Notes: a model not told the origin generated them from the sequence alone. A stretch of 64,000 nucleotides of DNA from Agrilactobacillus yilanensis (GCF_003946725.1 NZ_RHOY01000005.1:62001-126000), one strand, 5' to 3'. Shown: positions 36,480 to 46,381, counted from the stretch's first letter. Program-made: numbers and translations.

Positions 36480-37715
36480 ATGTCTGATAATAAAGTTACA
36501 ACATCGAAATCTAATTTTATACCAACAGCTATAGGTATTTATATTTGTTATGCCGTTTTAAGTATTGCCCAAATTATCATTTCTCAATATAGTTCATATT
36601 TTCAATCATCCTGGAACACTAATTTAGCAGGTATTTCAACCGTTATCTCAATGATGGGGATTGGTAGACTTTTAACGATTCTTTTTGCAGGTGTTTTCTC
36701 AGATAAATTTGGTAGAAAACCTATCCTTCTCGTAGGTATGTCTTGTACCGTTGTGTTCTTCGTTGGCTTAATTTTTAGTACTAATATAATTATGGCTTCT
36801 ATCTTTTCCTTATTCCTAGGCTTCACAAATTCTTTTGGTGATGCTGCAGCCTATCCGGCACTCTCTGAAGCATTTCCAGCTAAATCAGCAAGTATGAACT
36901 CATTAGTAAAAGCTGCAATGTCTTTGGCACAATTCGTAATACCATTTGTTGTTGCTACAATTCCAAATGCCAAAATTACATTATGGATCCTTGTTGCAAT
37001 CATTATTCTCGATATAGTATTTATCGTTTTTAGTAAATTCGCACCACAAGGAACTACAAAAAAAGATGAGACCGTTGCTAACGAAGATACCCCTGTTAAG
37101 GCTGAAAAAATTGATGATAATCGGCCAAAACCAAGTATGAAAATTGACGGTATTGCGCTTATTGCCTTAGGTTTCACAATTTCATTTACATTCTATGTTT
37201 ATACTCAATATATTCCTAACTTTGATATTTCCGTTTTAGGTTTAGCCGAAGGTGCTGCAAAAACTTTAATTTCATGGTATGCCATTTCTTCATTAATCTC
37301 TGTTTTTGCAACAACTTTCCTAGTTACAAAAATCAAACCAATCTATCTGGTTATCTTCTATCCACTCATTTCGGTTATTTTCTTAATCATCTTAGCCATT
37401 GCTCCAAGCGTTGCATTAGCCAGAATTACCAGTGCTGTAATTGGTTTCTTCGCCGCTGGTGGTGTATGGCAATTAGGCTTATCTGTTTTAACAACCTACT
37501 TCCCATATGAAAAAGGACGTGTCACTGGTTACTATAGTTTTGCAGCGGCTCTAACTTACTTCGTCGGTCCATTCGTTTCAAGTTTCATCATTGATTCCAC
37601 TGCAACAAGCGTGCTTAAAGTCTTTTGGATTGATATTATCTTTACAGTTATTGGTGTATTACTTGCTTCATTTGTACAATTACGAAATCGTAAATACAAA
37701 TTTTTCGTAAAGTAA
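36480..37715 (+). CDS. Major facilitator superfamily transporter
   Basis: A 411-residue, 12-helix MFS protein. The loop 2-3 motif is GVFSDKFGRKPILLVG; the long central loop is charged (TTKKDETVANEDTPVKAEKI). The ATG at 36480 follows a perfect AGGAGG. It lies 186 bp after the LysR gene and ends at an intrinsic terminator. It resembles the MFS at 24647-25831. One may import quinate and the other shikimate, or one may export the reduced product; nothing in the sequence decides this. Confidence 0.85.
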   Translation: MSDNKVTTSKSNFIPTAIGIYICYAVLSIAQIIISQYSSYFQSSWNTNLAGISTVISMMGIGRLLTILFAGVFSDKFGRKPILLVGMSCTVVFFVGLIFSTNIIMASIFSLFLGFTNSFGDAAAYPALSEAFPAKSASMNSLVKAAMSLAQFVIPFVVATIPNAKITLWILVAIIILDIVFIVFSKFAPQGTTKKDETVANEDTPVKAEKIDDNRPKPSMKIDGIALIALGFTISFTFYVYTQYIPNFDISVLGLAEGAAKTLISWYAISSLISVFATTFLVTKIKPIYLVIFYPLISVIFLIILAIAPSVALARITSAVIGFFAAGGVWQLGLSVLTTYFPYEKGRVTGYYSFAAALTYFVGPFVSSFIIDSTATSVLKVFWIDIIFTVIGVLLASFVQLRNRKYKFFVK

Positions 37716-37745
37716 ATAGTATTCCTTAGTTCTACTATTATCATG

Positions 37746-37790
37746 AAAGCAGCTAGGTCAAGAATTAATTTTTGACCTAGCCGCTTTATT
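37746..37790 (+). terminator. Intrinsic terminator after the second MFS gene
   Basis: Stem AAGC-AG-CTAGGTCAA with TTGACCTAG-CC-GCTT and a following TTATTT. It closes the accessory block on the plus strand. Confidence 0.75.
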
Positions 37791-38110
37791 TGTTTATCAA
37801 TCTATTCTTCTAATATTTGTATACAACGACGCTTCCTTGTCGACTCTTATCCGATTAAAATATATCCAAATACTGTTACTGCGCTTCAGCAATACTAAAA
37901 ACAACAGTGCAATACCACTCCCCTACCAACAAAAGCCAGCTACGCTTGGTTCAGGCGAAAGGTTCCGGATAATCACACTTAATGACGCATACTACTGCGT
38001 TTTGAACTTTCTACAACAGCTATCTTGTAATTTTAACGTGTCCTCACTAAAACGAATCACTGAAGCTTTTATAATGGTTACTGCATCATATATTTTCTAC
38101 AATACCACAC
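37791..38110. other. Gene-free stretch left of the island boundary
   Basis: I see no credible gene here. One 94-codon open frame exists on the plus strand (37837-38121) but has no ribosome site, no recognisable motif and odd composition. The sequence may be decayed coding DNA. Confidence 0.5.
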
Positions 38111-38188
38111 CAAAAAAATAGCCCTCAGTCATTGTCCACACAATAACTAAGGGCTATTTAAATACTAACAACAATCAAATTTTAAAAT
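38111..38188 (+). repeat. Left 78-bp direct repeat (copy of the araA terminator)
   Basis: Identical to 52431-52508 except for one base (G38121 against A52441). It contains the hairpin AGCCCT...AGGGCT (38120-38156) with a T run on the minus strand, and ends in ATTTTAAAAT. At the right copy this is the natural terminator of araA; here it stands beside an IS3 element. The two copies bracket 14.2 kb. Confidence 0.85.
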
Positions 38189-38260
38189 TGAACGCCAGAA
38201 GGCGTACTTAAATAACCCTTTCAAAAATTGCTTTTTTTTGAAAGAGGCACATTTTTTGCA

Positions 38261-39085
38261 CTATGCAACGAGAGAAATTCGATCACTATTGTACCAACGA
38301 ATATAACTATCAATACCAACAATGGCTTCATCCAGTGTTTGAAAGGACTGAAAATTGACATATTCTCGCTTCAAAATCGAGTGAAAACTTTCTATTCTAG
38401 CATTATCTCCTGGGCACCCTTTTCGAGAGTAGGAGTGCTTTATTTGTTTATTTTGTAATGCCTGATTGAATAAATCGCTTGTGTATTGGCTCCCCATATC
38501 ACTGTGTACAATCTCTACGCCGAGTTTGCGCAAATCTACTTTTTCCAACACACTCGTGGCCAGCTCTTTTGTCATATGGGCTCCGATCTTATGGGCGATA
38601 ACCCTTCGGGTTTCTGGATTATATAGACTAGCTAAATACCTCCATTTCCCTTTGACTCGGATATATGTGATATCTGTTAAAAGTACTTTAGACCAGTCAG
38701 TCATTTTTCTTATTAGGTTTGGTAATTGGGGAACTTCAGTATACGTTTTAGGTTTTTTCATTTTTTTAATCATCCGTGAGTGTATGCCGAGCTCACGCAT
38801 AAGGCGATAGATAAGGTAGCGGCTAACTGACCAGTTGAGCGCTTCATTAAAATACTTGGTCATCCTCGGATACCCATACATCGGATAAGCTAACCAGGAC
38901 GCTAATACCTTTTCTTTTATCTGTTGTCGTCTAATCATTCGCTTACTTGGTTGCCAATTTAAATAATCATAATACGTTGTTCTAGGAATCTTAAGAACGC
39001 TTAAAATGCGAGTAACACGGTGCTTTGCTTCTAAATTGACACGAACTACTCGTAGTACAGTAGCCCGTCCCTTATTGATTAATTC
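38261..39085 (-). CDS. IS3-family transposase OrfB (DDE integrase domain)
   Basis: The catalytic part of the transposase. The DDE triad is visible: D in VLLTDITYIRVKGKW, D in IVHSDMGSQYTSD and E in RIESFHSILKREYV, 35 residues after the second D. The protein ends RWYNSDRISLVA. The frame is open from the frameshift site at 39085 (ELINKGRATVLRVVRVN...), so the natural product is OrfA-OrfB joined by -1 frameshifting at the A-AAG in the OrfA end; an internal ATG at 38938 could start a shorter form. All three catalytic residues are intact, so the element may be active. Confidence 0.88.
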   Translation of the reverse strand, partial: ELINKGRATVLRVVRVNLEAKHRVTRILSVLKIPRTTYYDYLNWQPSKRMIRRQQIKEKVLASWLAYPMYGYPRMTKYFNEALNWSVSRYLIYRLMRELGIHSRMIKKMKKPKTYTEVPQLPNLIRKMTDWSKVLLTDITYIRVKGKWRYLASLYNPETRRVIAHKIGAHMTKELATSVLEKVDLRKLGVEIVHSDMGSQYTSDLFNQALQNKQIKHSYSRKGCPGDNARIESFHSILKREYVNFQSFQTLDEAIVGIDSYIRWYNSDRISLVA

Positions 39086-39345
39086 TTTGCCAAAAACACC
39101 GCCGCTCGCTTTAAAATGTCAATTTCTTCTTTCAAACGTTTATTTTCTTTTAGCAATTCACGTTCTTTTATTGAAAGAACATTTCGATCCAATGGATCTG
39201 CCTGCCGTATCCATTTTGTAAGTGTAGAAACACTTACATTGTATTCTTTCGAAAGTGAGTTAGCAGACCGACCGGTCTGACTTAGTGATACCATTGACTC
39301 TCTAAATTCTTTTGAATATCTTGTAGCTGATGTTTTTGTTTGCAT
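39079..39345 (-). CDS. IS3-family transposase OrfA (DNA-binding part)
   Basis: An 88-residue protein with a helix-turn-helix (SKEFRESMVSLSQTGRSANS and LSKEYNVSVSTLTKWIRQ) and a C-terminal leucine-zipper-like helix (ELLKENKRLKEEIDILKRAA), as in IS3 OrfA proteins. It ends FLAKN at 39079 and overlaps the orfB frame. The A-AAG codon near the end is the likely -1 slip site. Confidence 0.88.
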   Translation of the reverse strand: MQTKTSATRYSKEFRESMVSLSQTGRSANSLSKEYNVSVSTLTKWIRQADPLDRNVLSIKERELLKENKRLKEEIDILKRAAVFLAKN

Positions 39346-39508
39346 AATAAAAACTTCTTTAATAGATTATAGCGAACAACTTGTCCGTATTTCTAGTATA
39401 GGAGCCTAAGCCTTGTTAATAATTTCTCCACGTAATACGTATTCATTGTATTTTTACATTAAATTATTGCAATTTCGAGCAAACACTAAACGTCTACAAA
39501 CTCCTATT

Positions 39509-40921
39509 TTAAGTCACAATACTATCAATTGAATAGTCAAACACTAAATCATTTTCCTCTCGCTTTAGATGAACTCCACTAAATTTTGTTGGTGTGATGC
39601 CTTTTTCTACCCAAGCTTCAAGACAAGACAATACATCATGCTCTGCTACTCTTGGAATGGCCTTTAGTCCAATCATTCCGATATCTAAAATAGCTGGGCC
39701 TCCATAAATATGACCCCATCCGGGAATAATTGAGAATCTGTAAAAGTCTTGTGTTTCTTGGGGTGAATAAACACGTTTAATTTCTTCGTAATAGTTCATA
39801 ATGGTCTGGTAAGGAATAATTGCATCGCTGCTTCCAACAAAGTTAAGCAATTTTCCTCCATTTGCTTTAAACTCGTCAAGATTGGTGCTCGTTGCATCCA
39901 AGTGTTCTGCTAAAATAGCTTTGGTCTTTACATACAACTCGTCAATATCCGTATTCAATAAATCTACATTTTCTCCTAAAGCCCATCTAAATACATAGAA
40001 GTAGTCTTTGGCAAACTGTTCTTTATTGCTCAGATCCATCAGCCCTAAATTCTCCAATTCTGCTCCCGGGAAGTAGGCCAAATGTGGAAGAAGGTCTTTC
40101 GGTCCCTCATATATTTCAAAAAGAGCATCAATTTCCTCATTTGTAAATATTTCTTGTGCTAAAGTATACATCTCTGTATTCTTTAGAGGATTGGAAATCA
40201 GATGTGGATGTGTTAAGTAGTTATCACCAATCTTTCCTTCCGCTTCAAGTACATATTTATCGATAATTATTTTATGCCATTTCTCAAGAGTATCTTTATT
40301 GAAACCATTAGGTAATCGACGATGGATGTGTTGCCAATTCCATAGGAAGAAAGTATGGAGATCAACTCGATTAAACGCTGGAGATAAACAAACGATACCA
40401 TCATAATCTGTCGGAAACCGTTGAGCTAAGCTCAATGCTTGTTGGCCTCCTGTTGAGCCTCCCATGAAATATGAGTGTTCAGGACTTTGATGGTAGAAAT
40501 ACTCACATAATTGTTTCCCGATTTGAGTCATGATGTGCGTTGACCGATAACCGTAATTTTTCCAAACCTCAATCTTTCCTATATCATTATTCGTATCTTG
40601 ACTAACCCCCATATCAGTGTTGGCAGTTACATATCCTCTACTGACGCCATTAATAATAGAGATTTCAACGATTCCTCCAGCTGCTCCACCATTCCCGGTA
40701 CCAAGAAATTTACCGTTCCACCATTTTTCTATTGGTAATCCAACTGCAACTTTAAACGATGTATTTTCTGGTGTGTGAACTGTCAATTCTACTCGATAAA
40801 ATGGAATTGTATTACCAACTGCCTCTGTTATCGGATCTGTATTATTTTCAATAAATTGAACACTATCTACTTCAGTGTTTTCGTACTGAAAGTTTTTCAA
40901 AAGTTTAATTTTTTCTTTCAT
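39509..40921 (-). CDS. Tannase/feruloyl-esterase-family serine hydrolase
   Basis: A 470-residue alpha/beta hydrolase of the tannase and feruloyl esterase family. The nucleophile elbow is GGSTGGQQALSLAQRFP (G-x-S-x-G), the acid is the Asp in VGSSDAIIPYQT, and the catalytic His is in GWGHIYGGP. The family hallmark GNGGAAGGI near residue 76 is present. No signal peptide is seen, so it should act in the cytoplasm on imported esters. Family members cleave gallate, ferulate or caffeate esters; chlorogenic-type quinate esters are a plausible substrate given the quinate/shikimate genes next door, but this is inference. It is the last gene of the glycoside operon. Confidence 0.85.
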   Translation of the reverse strand: MKEKIKLLKNFQYENTEVDSVQFIENNTDPITEAVGNTIPFYRVELTVHTPENTSFKVAVGLPIEKWWNGKFLGTGNGGAAGGIVEISIINGVSRGYVTANTDMGVSQDTNNDIGKIEVWKNYGYRSTHIMTQIGKQLCEYFYHQSPEHSYFMGGSTGGQQALSLAQRFPTDYDGIVCLSPAFNRVDLHTFFLWNWQHIHRRLPNGFNKDTLEKWHKIIIDKYVLEAEGKIGDNYLTHPHLISNPLKNTEMYTLAQEIFTNEEIDALFEIYEGPKDLLPHLAYFPGAELENLGLMDLSNKEQFAKDYFYVFRWALGENVDLLNTDIDELYVKTKAILAEHLDATSTNLDEFKANGGKLLNFVGSSDAIIPYQTIMNYYEEIKRVYSPQETQDFYRFSIIPGWGHIYGGPAILDIGMIGLKAIPRVAEHDVLSCLEAWVEKGITPTKFSGVHLKREENDLVFDYSIDSIVT

Positions 40922-40983
40922 TTTAATAACTCATTCCTCATGTCAAATCTGATTAGGATAGAAAATTCTACAACATAACTAAA

Positions 40984-43386
40984 TTATTTCTTCACATCGC
41001 ACTGTACTAGTTTTTGCTCCAATAAATGAAGAAGTCTTTCCCATTCCTCTTCGTTTACTTTTGGAATTGTTTTTTCCAGATAAACCTTTAGAGGTGTACT
41101 GCCAAAATAAATGACATTATTCTTTAATCGTTCTTCATCAAAGTAGTTTCCAAGAACTTCCTTACATACTTCTACAGCACACTCATGTTTTTCAATGAAT
41201 TCAATTGTGCTATTTAAAGAACAGCCATAAGGGTTCGGTCCTGTAATTTCAACTGATATGGTTTTATCAATCTGTCGAGACGATCTTCCTACCAGAATTT
41301 CATAATTTCCAGGTTCTACAGTCCAATCTTTATGCTGCGTATCATAAGACGCAAAATCCTTTGGAAATAGTTCTATCGTTACAATTATTGATTCTCCTGG
41401 AAGAAGGCTTACCTTCTTGAAGCCTTTCAATTCTTTTTCTGGTTTTAGAAGCGTTGAATTATCACTGTGAATATATAGCTGTACTACTTCTTTCGCTTCT
41501 ATTAGTCCTTCGTTCTTGATTTCTACTTTCACTCTAAGCGGATTCTCTGAACGACTATCATAGCTTTTCTCTGTTAGTTCTATTTTCGGTATTGAGAATT
41601 TACTAAAGCTCAATCCAAACCCAAAAGGATAAAGTGGTTCAAATCCTTTATAATCATAATATCGGTATCCTACAAAGATTCCTTCCCCGTAATTAACCTT
41701 GCCGTATTCTCCTGGGAAATTAATTGCCGTCGGAGTCTGACGGTATGTTTTTGGGAACGTGATCGGAAGTTTACCACTTGGACTGATTTTACCAAACAGA
41801 ATATCTGCCATAGCCCTCGCACCTTCCATTCCTGGAAAATACATGCATACCAAAGCATCAATCGAATCTATATACGGCATCAGTTCTACTGGCCCAGCCA
41901 CATTGAGCAATAGAATCACTTTCTTATTCTCGGATTTTGCGTATCGAATCGACTCTTCCAACATCTTCTGATCTTCCACATCAAAATCCATATCTGGTCT
42001 ATCTTTTCCTTCTTGACCAGAAGCACCAGCTGTGATAATAACAAATTCTGTGTCTTTTGAAATTTCTTCTGTACAGATATTTTCCGTATATCTAGCTAGT
42101 TCTGTTGTTAAGCTTGTAAATCTTGACGTATCGACCTGAGCACTTCCTGAACCCGATTCAATAAAACGATTAGATAATTTCCCGAACAGTGAGATACTAG
42201 CTCCGCTATTTAATGGCAAAACATTCTCATTTTTTAGTAACGTAATTCCTTCAGCAGCTGCATTATATGCTGCCGTTTCTGAAAGTTTAGTATCTATTTC
42301 AGGATATTTCTTCCCATTAAACTTAGGAGTTTTTAATATCACTTTTAACGTACGGGTTACAGCATCATCCAGTCGTTCCAGGGAGATTGTCCCACTTTCT
42401 ACTGCACGGTACAGTTTCTCCTTTCCTCTCGGCCCAGGCATATCCAAGTCATTCCCCGCTTGAAGTGCTGCTACCTGATCATATACACCACCCCAATCGG
42501 AAACCACCTGACCCTCAAATCCCCACTCTTCCTTTAGGACTTCGGTGAGAAGCCAATGATTTTGTGAGCACGGCACACCATTAATTGAGTTATAAGCACT
42601 CATGACCGACAGAACATTTCCCTCTTTTACTGTTGCTTCAAAGCCTGGCAAATAAATCTCTCTGAGCGCCCTCTCCGAGATTAACTCATCAACTCCTTGA
42701 CGTAACGTCTCCTGATTGTTTGCCGCAAAGTGCTTAACATCCGCAACCATTCCTTGATCCTGCACAGCTTTACTGAAAACTGGTGCAAGCTTAGCACTGA
42801 GATAAGGATCCTCAGAGAAAGATTCAAACAATCGGCCATTCTTTGGATCTCGATGAATATTGGTATTTGGTGTCCCGAGCAATACATCCACATTGTATGC
42901 CATTGCCTCTCTCGAAACTGCCTCACCCACTTTATAGACAACGCTTGGATTCCACGTCGCTCCTAGAAGTGTCCCCGGCGGGAAGCATCCGGGCTCTACG
43001 CCATTCGGGCGCAATTCTTTCACCCTTTGTCGTAAGGCTTCTATTAATTGCTGTTCCTTCAAATTAAATGTGTCTGGTACAGGAATATCCGTTGTAACAT
43101 ACTTCATATATGCCATCGCTCCAGCACCGCTTTCGTTACTGGACTGCTCCGTCTCTTCATACTCATCATTATTTTCTGATGGTATAATTTCTCCAATCAT
43201 TTCCATAACATACTGGAGTAGGTTTACACCAGTTGCTCCATCCAGATATAATATTGACGGTATGCCATACTTTGGCATTTCCTGAGTAGTAAAAGCTGTT
43301 TTCCCTACCAAAAAGTCTACCTTCTCTTCTGGAGTCATTTCTTCAAGCAGAGCAGGTATTGATGCTTCGTTCACTAATTTACTCAT
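40984..43386 (-). CDS. Glycoside hydrolase family 3 (beta-glucosidase type)
   Basis: An 800-residue cytoplasmic GH3 enzyme. The N-terminal barrel has VADVKHFAANNQET and the nucleophile Asp in GQVVSDWGGVYDQ. The C-terminal alpha/beta sandwich has GITLLKNENVLPLN and ITAGASGQEGKDRPDMDF. A fibronectin III-like domain follows (VKVEIKNEGLIEAKEVVQLY). About 80 residues of extra C-terminal tail come after it. There is no signal peptide. It lies between the tannase-family gene and the GH106-like fragments. It probably removes glucose from phenolic or plant glycosides taken up by the GPH symporter. Confidence 0.92.
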   Translation of the reverse strand: MSKLVNEASIPALLEEMTPEEKVDFLVGKTAFTTQEMPKYGIPSILYLDGATGVNLLQYVMEMIGEIIPSENNDEYEETEQSSNESGAGAMAYMKYVTTDIPVPDTFNLKEQQLIEALRQRVKELRPNGVEPGCFPPGTLLGATWNPSVVYKVGEAVSREAMAYNVDVLLGTPNTNIHRDPKNGRLFESFSEDPYLSAKLAPVFSKAVQDQGMVADVKHFAANNQETLRQGVDELISERALREIYLPGFEATVKEGNVLSVMSAYNSINGVPCSQNHWLLTEVLKEEWGFEGQVVSDWGGVYDQVAALQAGNDLDMPGPRGKEKLYRAVESGTISLERLDDAVTRTLKVILKTPKFNGKKYPEIDTKLSETAAYNAAAEGITLLKNENVLPLNSGASISLFGKLSNRFIESGSGSAQVDTSRFTSLTTELARYTENICTEEISKDTEFVIITAGASGQEGKDRPDMDFDVEDQKMLEESIRYAKSENKKVILLLNVAGPVELMPYIDSIDALVCMYFPGMEGARAMADILFGKISPSGKLPITFPKTYRQTPTAINFPGEYGKVNYGEGIFVGYRYYDYKGFEPLYPFGFGLSFSKFSIPKIELTEKSYDSRSENPLRVKVEIKNEGLIEAKEVVQLYIHSDNSTLLKPEKELKGFKKVSLLPGESIIVTIELFPKDFASYDTQHKDWTVEPGNYEILVGRSSRQIDKTISVEITGPNPYGCSLNSTIEFIEKHECAVEVCKEVLGNYFDEERLKNNVIYFGSTPLKVYLEKTIPKVNEEEWERLLHLLEQKLVQCDVKK

Positions 43387-43470
43387 TGACTATTTCTTCC
43401 TACTTTATCGTTTATTGGTCAAACACATCAGTTTACAAAGTATTATTTGCCCTTCATATAACTGTACCCC

Positions 43471-45678
43471 TTACATCTCACTTATCTCACATACTGGTCC
43501 TCGAAGTCCCATTGGTAAAACTTCACTGTAAGGTAAAGCCGTCAGAAACTGAGCGGGTACTCCAAAGAAGTTTCTGCTATCATTTCCATTTCCTGCAGAT
43601 GCCAGAATGTTTACCACAATTTTATTTGTCCCTGGTTTCAGAAGGGAATCAACACGGAATCGATACGGTGCACTCATTCTCTTTCCAGCGCTCTCACCAT
43701 TGATAAACATTTCACAACAATCTGATACATAGCCTAAATCGATCCATTTCGGTACGTCTTCTATTTCCATCATGGTTTGATAACTTAATGCCCCATCAAA
43801 TGAATACCCTATATAATCTTCCGGTGTTGGAATGTTTGCTTCTGTGTCACTCACTTGTCCATCAGGGAACCGCAGGGTCCACTTCATTGGTCGTTCACTT
43901 ATTACAATATTGCTTTGGACTGCCGTATCTTCTTCTGTCTGCTCAGTCATTAAAAGCGTCATTTCATATTGCCCCAAAGTTAAGGTTACTTCTCTCGTCC
44001 CATCAGACAATAGCTTTTGGCTCGGTGTCACTTTTTCTCTCGTAACTGGATCTTCACATCTTACTATCGCGCCATCTTTGACCTTACAGTGAACAGTCAT
44101 CGCTCCTTGAGGCGCTTCGTTATGCAACAAGTAGATATCTTGATCTTGCATTCGGATGTGTGACGTTCTAAGCCAACGGACATTAGTACCTGTGAATTCT
44201 AAATTTTGAGACAATCGTTGATTTACATCTTCAAATAAATCGGAAATCTGAATCGCCTCGATATTCACTGAATCAGGAACGCGGTCAACAAATATTATTG
44301 GGAATCCTTGTAACCTAGCTTTTTCAGTAAATCGTTTCACTTCTTCTGGCAAAGCCTCACATGCCGGTATAATTAGACATCGATATGCGTGACCATTTAT
44401 TTCCAACCCATTATCAGTATTTGTAAGGTATTTCTCAGGAAATGCGAAGACATCTGCTGGAATCACATCATAACCGATTTGGTGTCGCGCCAACTCTGAT
44501 CCAATACGGTGAAACTTCCCTGCTTTATCCCCTTCCCGCCATTCTGCCTCGGCATGGTAAAGAATTGCCACTTCACGAATTGGTGTTGCCGTGCGTAACA
44601 ATTGGCACATGCGATCTGTATAATCAAGCAAGATGTCTGTATATTCTTCTCTCGCAGTTGTCATAAACTCTTCCATAAAAAGCATACGGTTTACACCATT
44701 TACAAGAAGATGATCGATTAGAAACTTCCGTTCTGCCATCCCTTGCTGACCATACATAGCAAATACTTCTGAAAAGGACCGGTTATTCTTTATCGGATTG
44801 ATATGCGCTTCTGAAGCAGCAAGTTTTGCCAATCCATAATGATAAAAGCTACCATCTGCATTTCCTGCTCCATACCACGATAATACGCCGTCTTTACCTG
44901 GCATGATTTGCCCAGCAATCACATCTATTCCCGCTTCATCTTGATAGTACTGCTGTCTGAAATAGTGTGAAGGGCCACAACCCAATTTGTCATGACAGCC
45001 TTCATCTTCCAACACATGGCCAATATAGCCGATGCCCTTTTCTTGGCAAAATGCGTACACCTGTCCATTATAATTATCTCTTACAAGGAGCGACACAGCG
45101 TTCATATAATCTCTGCGAAAATCCTTTCCGACATCGCCAGCATCGTACCACAAGCTTGGTAAGTGAAGGAGCCATTCCTCATCAAATTCAGCTAGTTTCT
45201 CTGCCATTTCAGAACTCCAAGGAAAAGTATCACAGTCTGATGTTTCTTTGCCTCGTTTACCAGGTAACATAAAGTAATCGAAGACCGCATCGCCTCCGTT
45301 ATTTCCAATCTCCGGTTCATCATAGAAGAAGCCCAACCACGATTTCGAACTTTCATCTTTTAAGTGCTCGTACAGTGGTTGATGTACTTTCTCTAATTCC
45401 AGAGCAACTGACTCTTTGCTTAGTAAATTCATAAAGTAAGGGCGACCTGCTGATTCCGGCGTCTCAAATAACACAAAGATTCTCCATTTACCTTCGGGCA
45501 CATTCCACTTGAGAAAGCCACCATGTTCAAATTCATCCAATCTGATAACGGTATTCATGTCAAGAACGACCTGAAACGGTGATGCATCGGCATCCAGTAG
45601 CTTACATGCAACAATTGCCAACTTATTTCGATAGTTAGGTGACTTAACATCGAATTTATGGATAGCTTTACCGTACAT
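43471..45678 (-). pseudogene. GH106-like glycoside hydrolase, C-terminal fragment after a frameshift
   Basis: The larger part of a broken glycoside hydrolase. The frame holds WLGFFYDEPEIGNNG, GHVLEDEGCHDKLGCGPSHY and IDVIAGQIMPGKDGVLSWYG, features I associate with GH106 alpha-L-rhamnosidases and relatives. It ends in a galactose-binding-like domain (CCEMFINGESAGKRMSAPYR). The apparent first ATG at 45678 has no ribosome site. The reading frame continues the N-terminal piece at 45555-46061 if one base is added near 45672, between the codons for DHYYMP and MYGKAI. The two pieces together would give about 860 residues. It is either a real inactivation, a sequencing error or, less likely, programmed frameshifting. 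Confidence 0.75.
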
Positions 45679-46061
45679 GGCATGTAATAATGATCTGTGC
45701 GAAGAACAACTTCCCTTGCTGGTCCCTCTATATCGATATGGCGTTCGTCAACAAAGCGTTTATTTAAATCTCTGTATTCCTCCATCTGATATGCCCCGTT
45801 AGCATTTCCAGTAGGAAAGGGCGCATAATCTTCTAGCCAGAAGCGCATGTTTCTTTTCTTCAGCGCCAGAACCAATCGGTCAAGCGCTTTAAAATATGTC
45901 TCATCAAATTTAGCAGGTTCCATTCCCTTAGTTTGATAGCTGGCAATAATTTCATTAAAACCTACGCTCTTTACTAGATCAAGCCTTTTTCCGAGATCTT
46001 CCTCTTGTTCCTCCATGAAAAAGTTGAAAAATAACCCATTTGTATATATTTTGTCGTTCAT
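45555..46061 (-). pseudogene. GH106-like glycoside hydrolase, N-terminal fragment
   Basis: A 168-codon frame starting MNDKIYTNGLFFNFFMEEQE with a GGAGAAAG site. It reads sensibly through REVVLRTDHYYMP and then turns into unrelated sequence until its stop at 45555, because the true continuation is in the other frame (C-terminal fragment ending 43471). A one-base deletion near 45672 explains the break. The WLEDYAPFPTGNANGAYQMEE segment fits the catalytic-barrel start of rhamnosidase-like enzymes. Confidence 0.7.
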
Positions 46062-46253
46062 TTATACTTTCTCCTCTTCTATTGCAGGCCAATAATCGTC
46101 AAATAACCGTGTTCCACTTTTGTCTTCTACATTCTGATATAGATATCGCTTCACTTATAATCTATCTTCTAAGAGTAAACCGGTATCGGGTGAAACGTGA
46201 TTCTACCCTCTAAGCCATGCTCTTTCCAACTCTTGCTTGAGAAACGAGGACAT
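46062..46253 (-). pseudogene. Remnant of a decayed gene upstream of the GH106-like gene
   Basis: In one minus-strand frame the DNA reads SFLKQELERAWLRG, stop, NHVSPDTGLLLEDRL, stop, VKRYLYQNVEDKSGTRLFDD and then YWPAIEEEKV, stop, ending exactly at the ATG of the next gene (TAA then ATG). The sense-like sequence broken by two in-frame stops suggests the 3' end of an eroded gene. I do not recognise its family. The rest of the gap to 46381 shows nothing clear. Confidence 0.5.
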
Positions 46254-46381
46254 GCCTTAAATATTAGGATAATTAATCTATCCATTGTTGCGGCATGTTA
46301 AAGCACGTTAATCTTTTTTTGCTTTCTTGTCTTCATCTCTATGACAACTACAGAATTCAATATCCCATTGATTATCTTACT

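Larger units (their letters stand above)
38189..39400 (-). mobile_element. IS3-family insertion sequence
   Basis: About 1.2 kb holding orfA and orfB of an IS3-family transposase on the minus strand, joined by an apparent -1 frameshift. The ends are not certain: TGAACGCC at 38189 and TGTTCGC (minus strand, near 39378) are a weak terminal pair, and GAAAGAGGCACA (38240) against GAAATACGGACA (39393) is another. I could not find a clean target-site duplication. The 3' end of the same element recurs inverted at 52095-52219. Confidence 0.8.

Noticed and set aside
37837-38121. 94-codon plus-strand open frame left of the island
   Set aside because: No ribosome site, no motif, unusual amino acid mix, and it ends inside the direct repeat.
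38111-38188. tRNA-type phage attachment site
   Set aside because: The repeat is a terminator, not a tRNA end, and no integrase gene is in the island.
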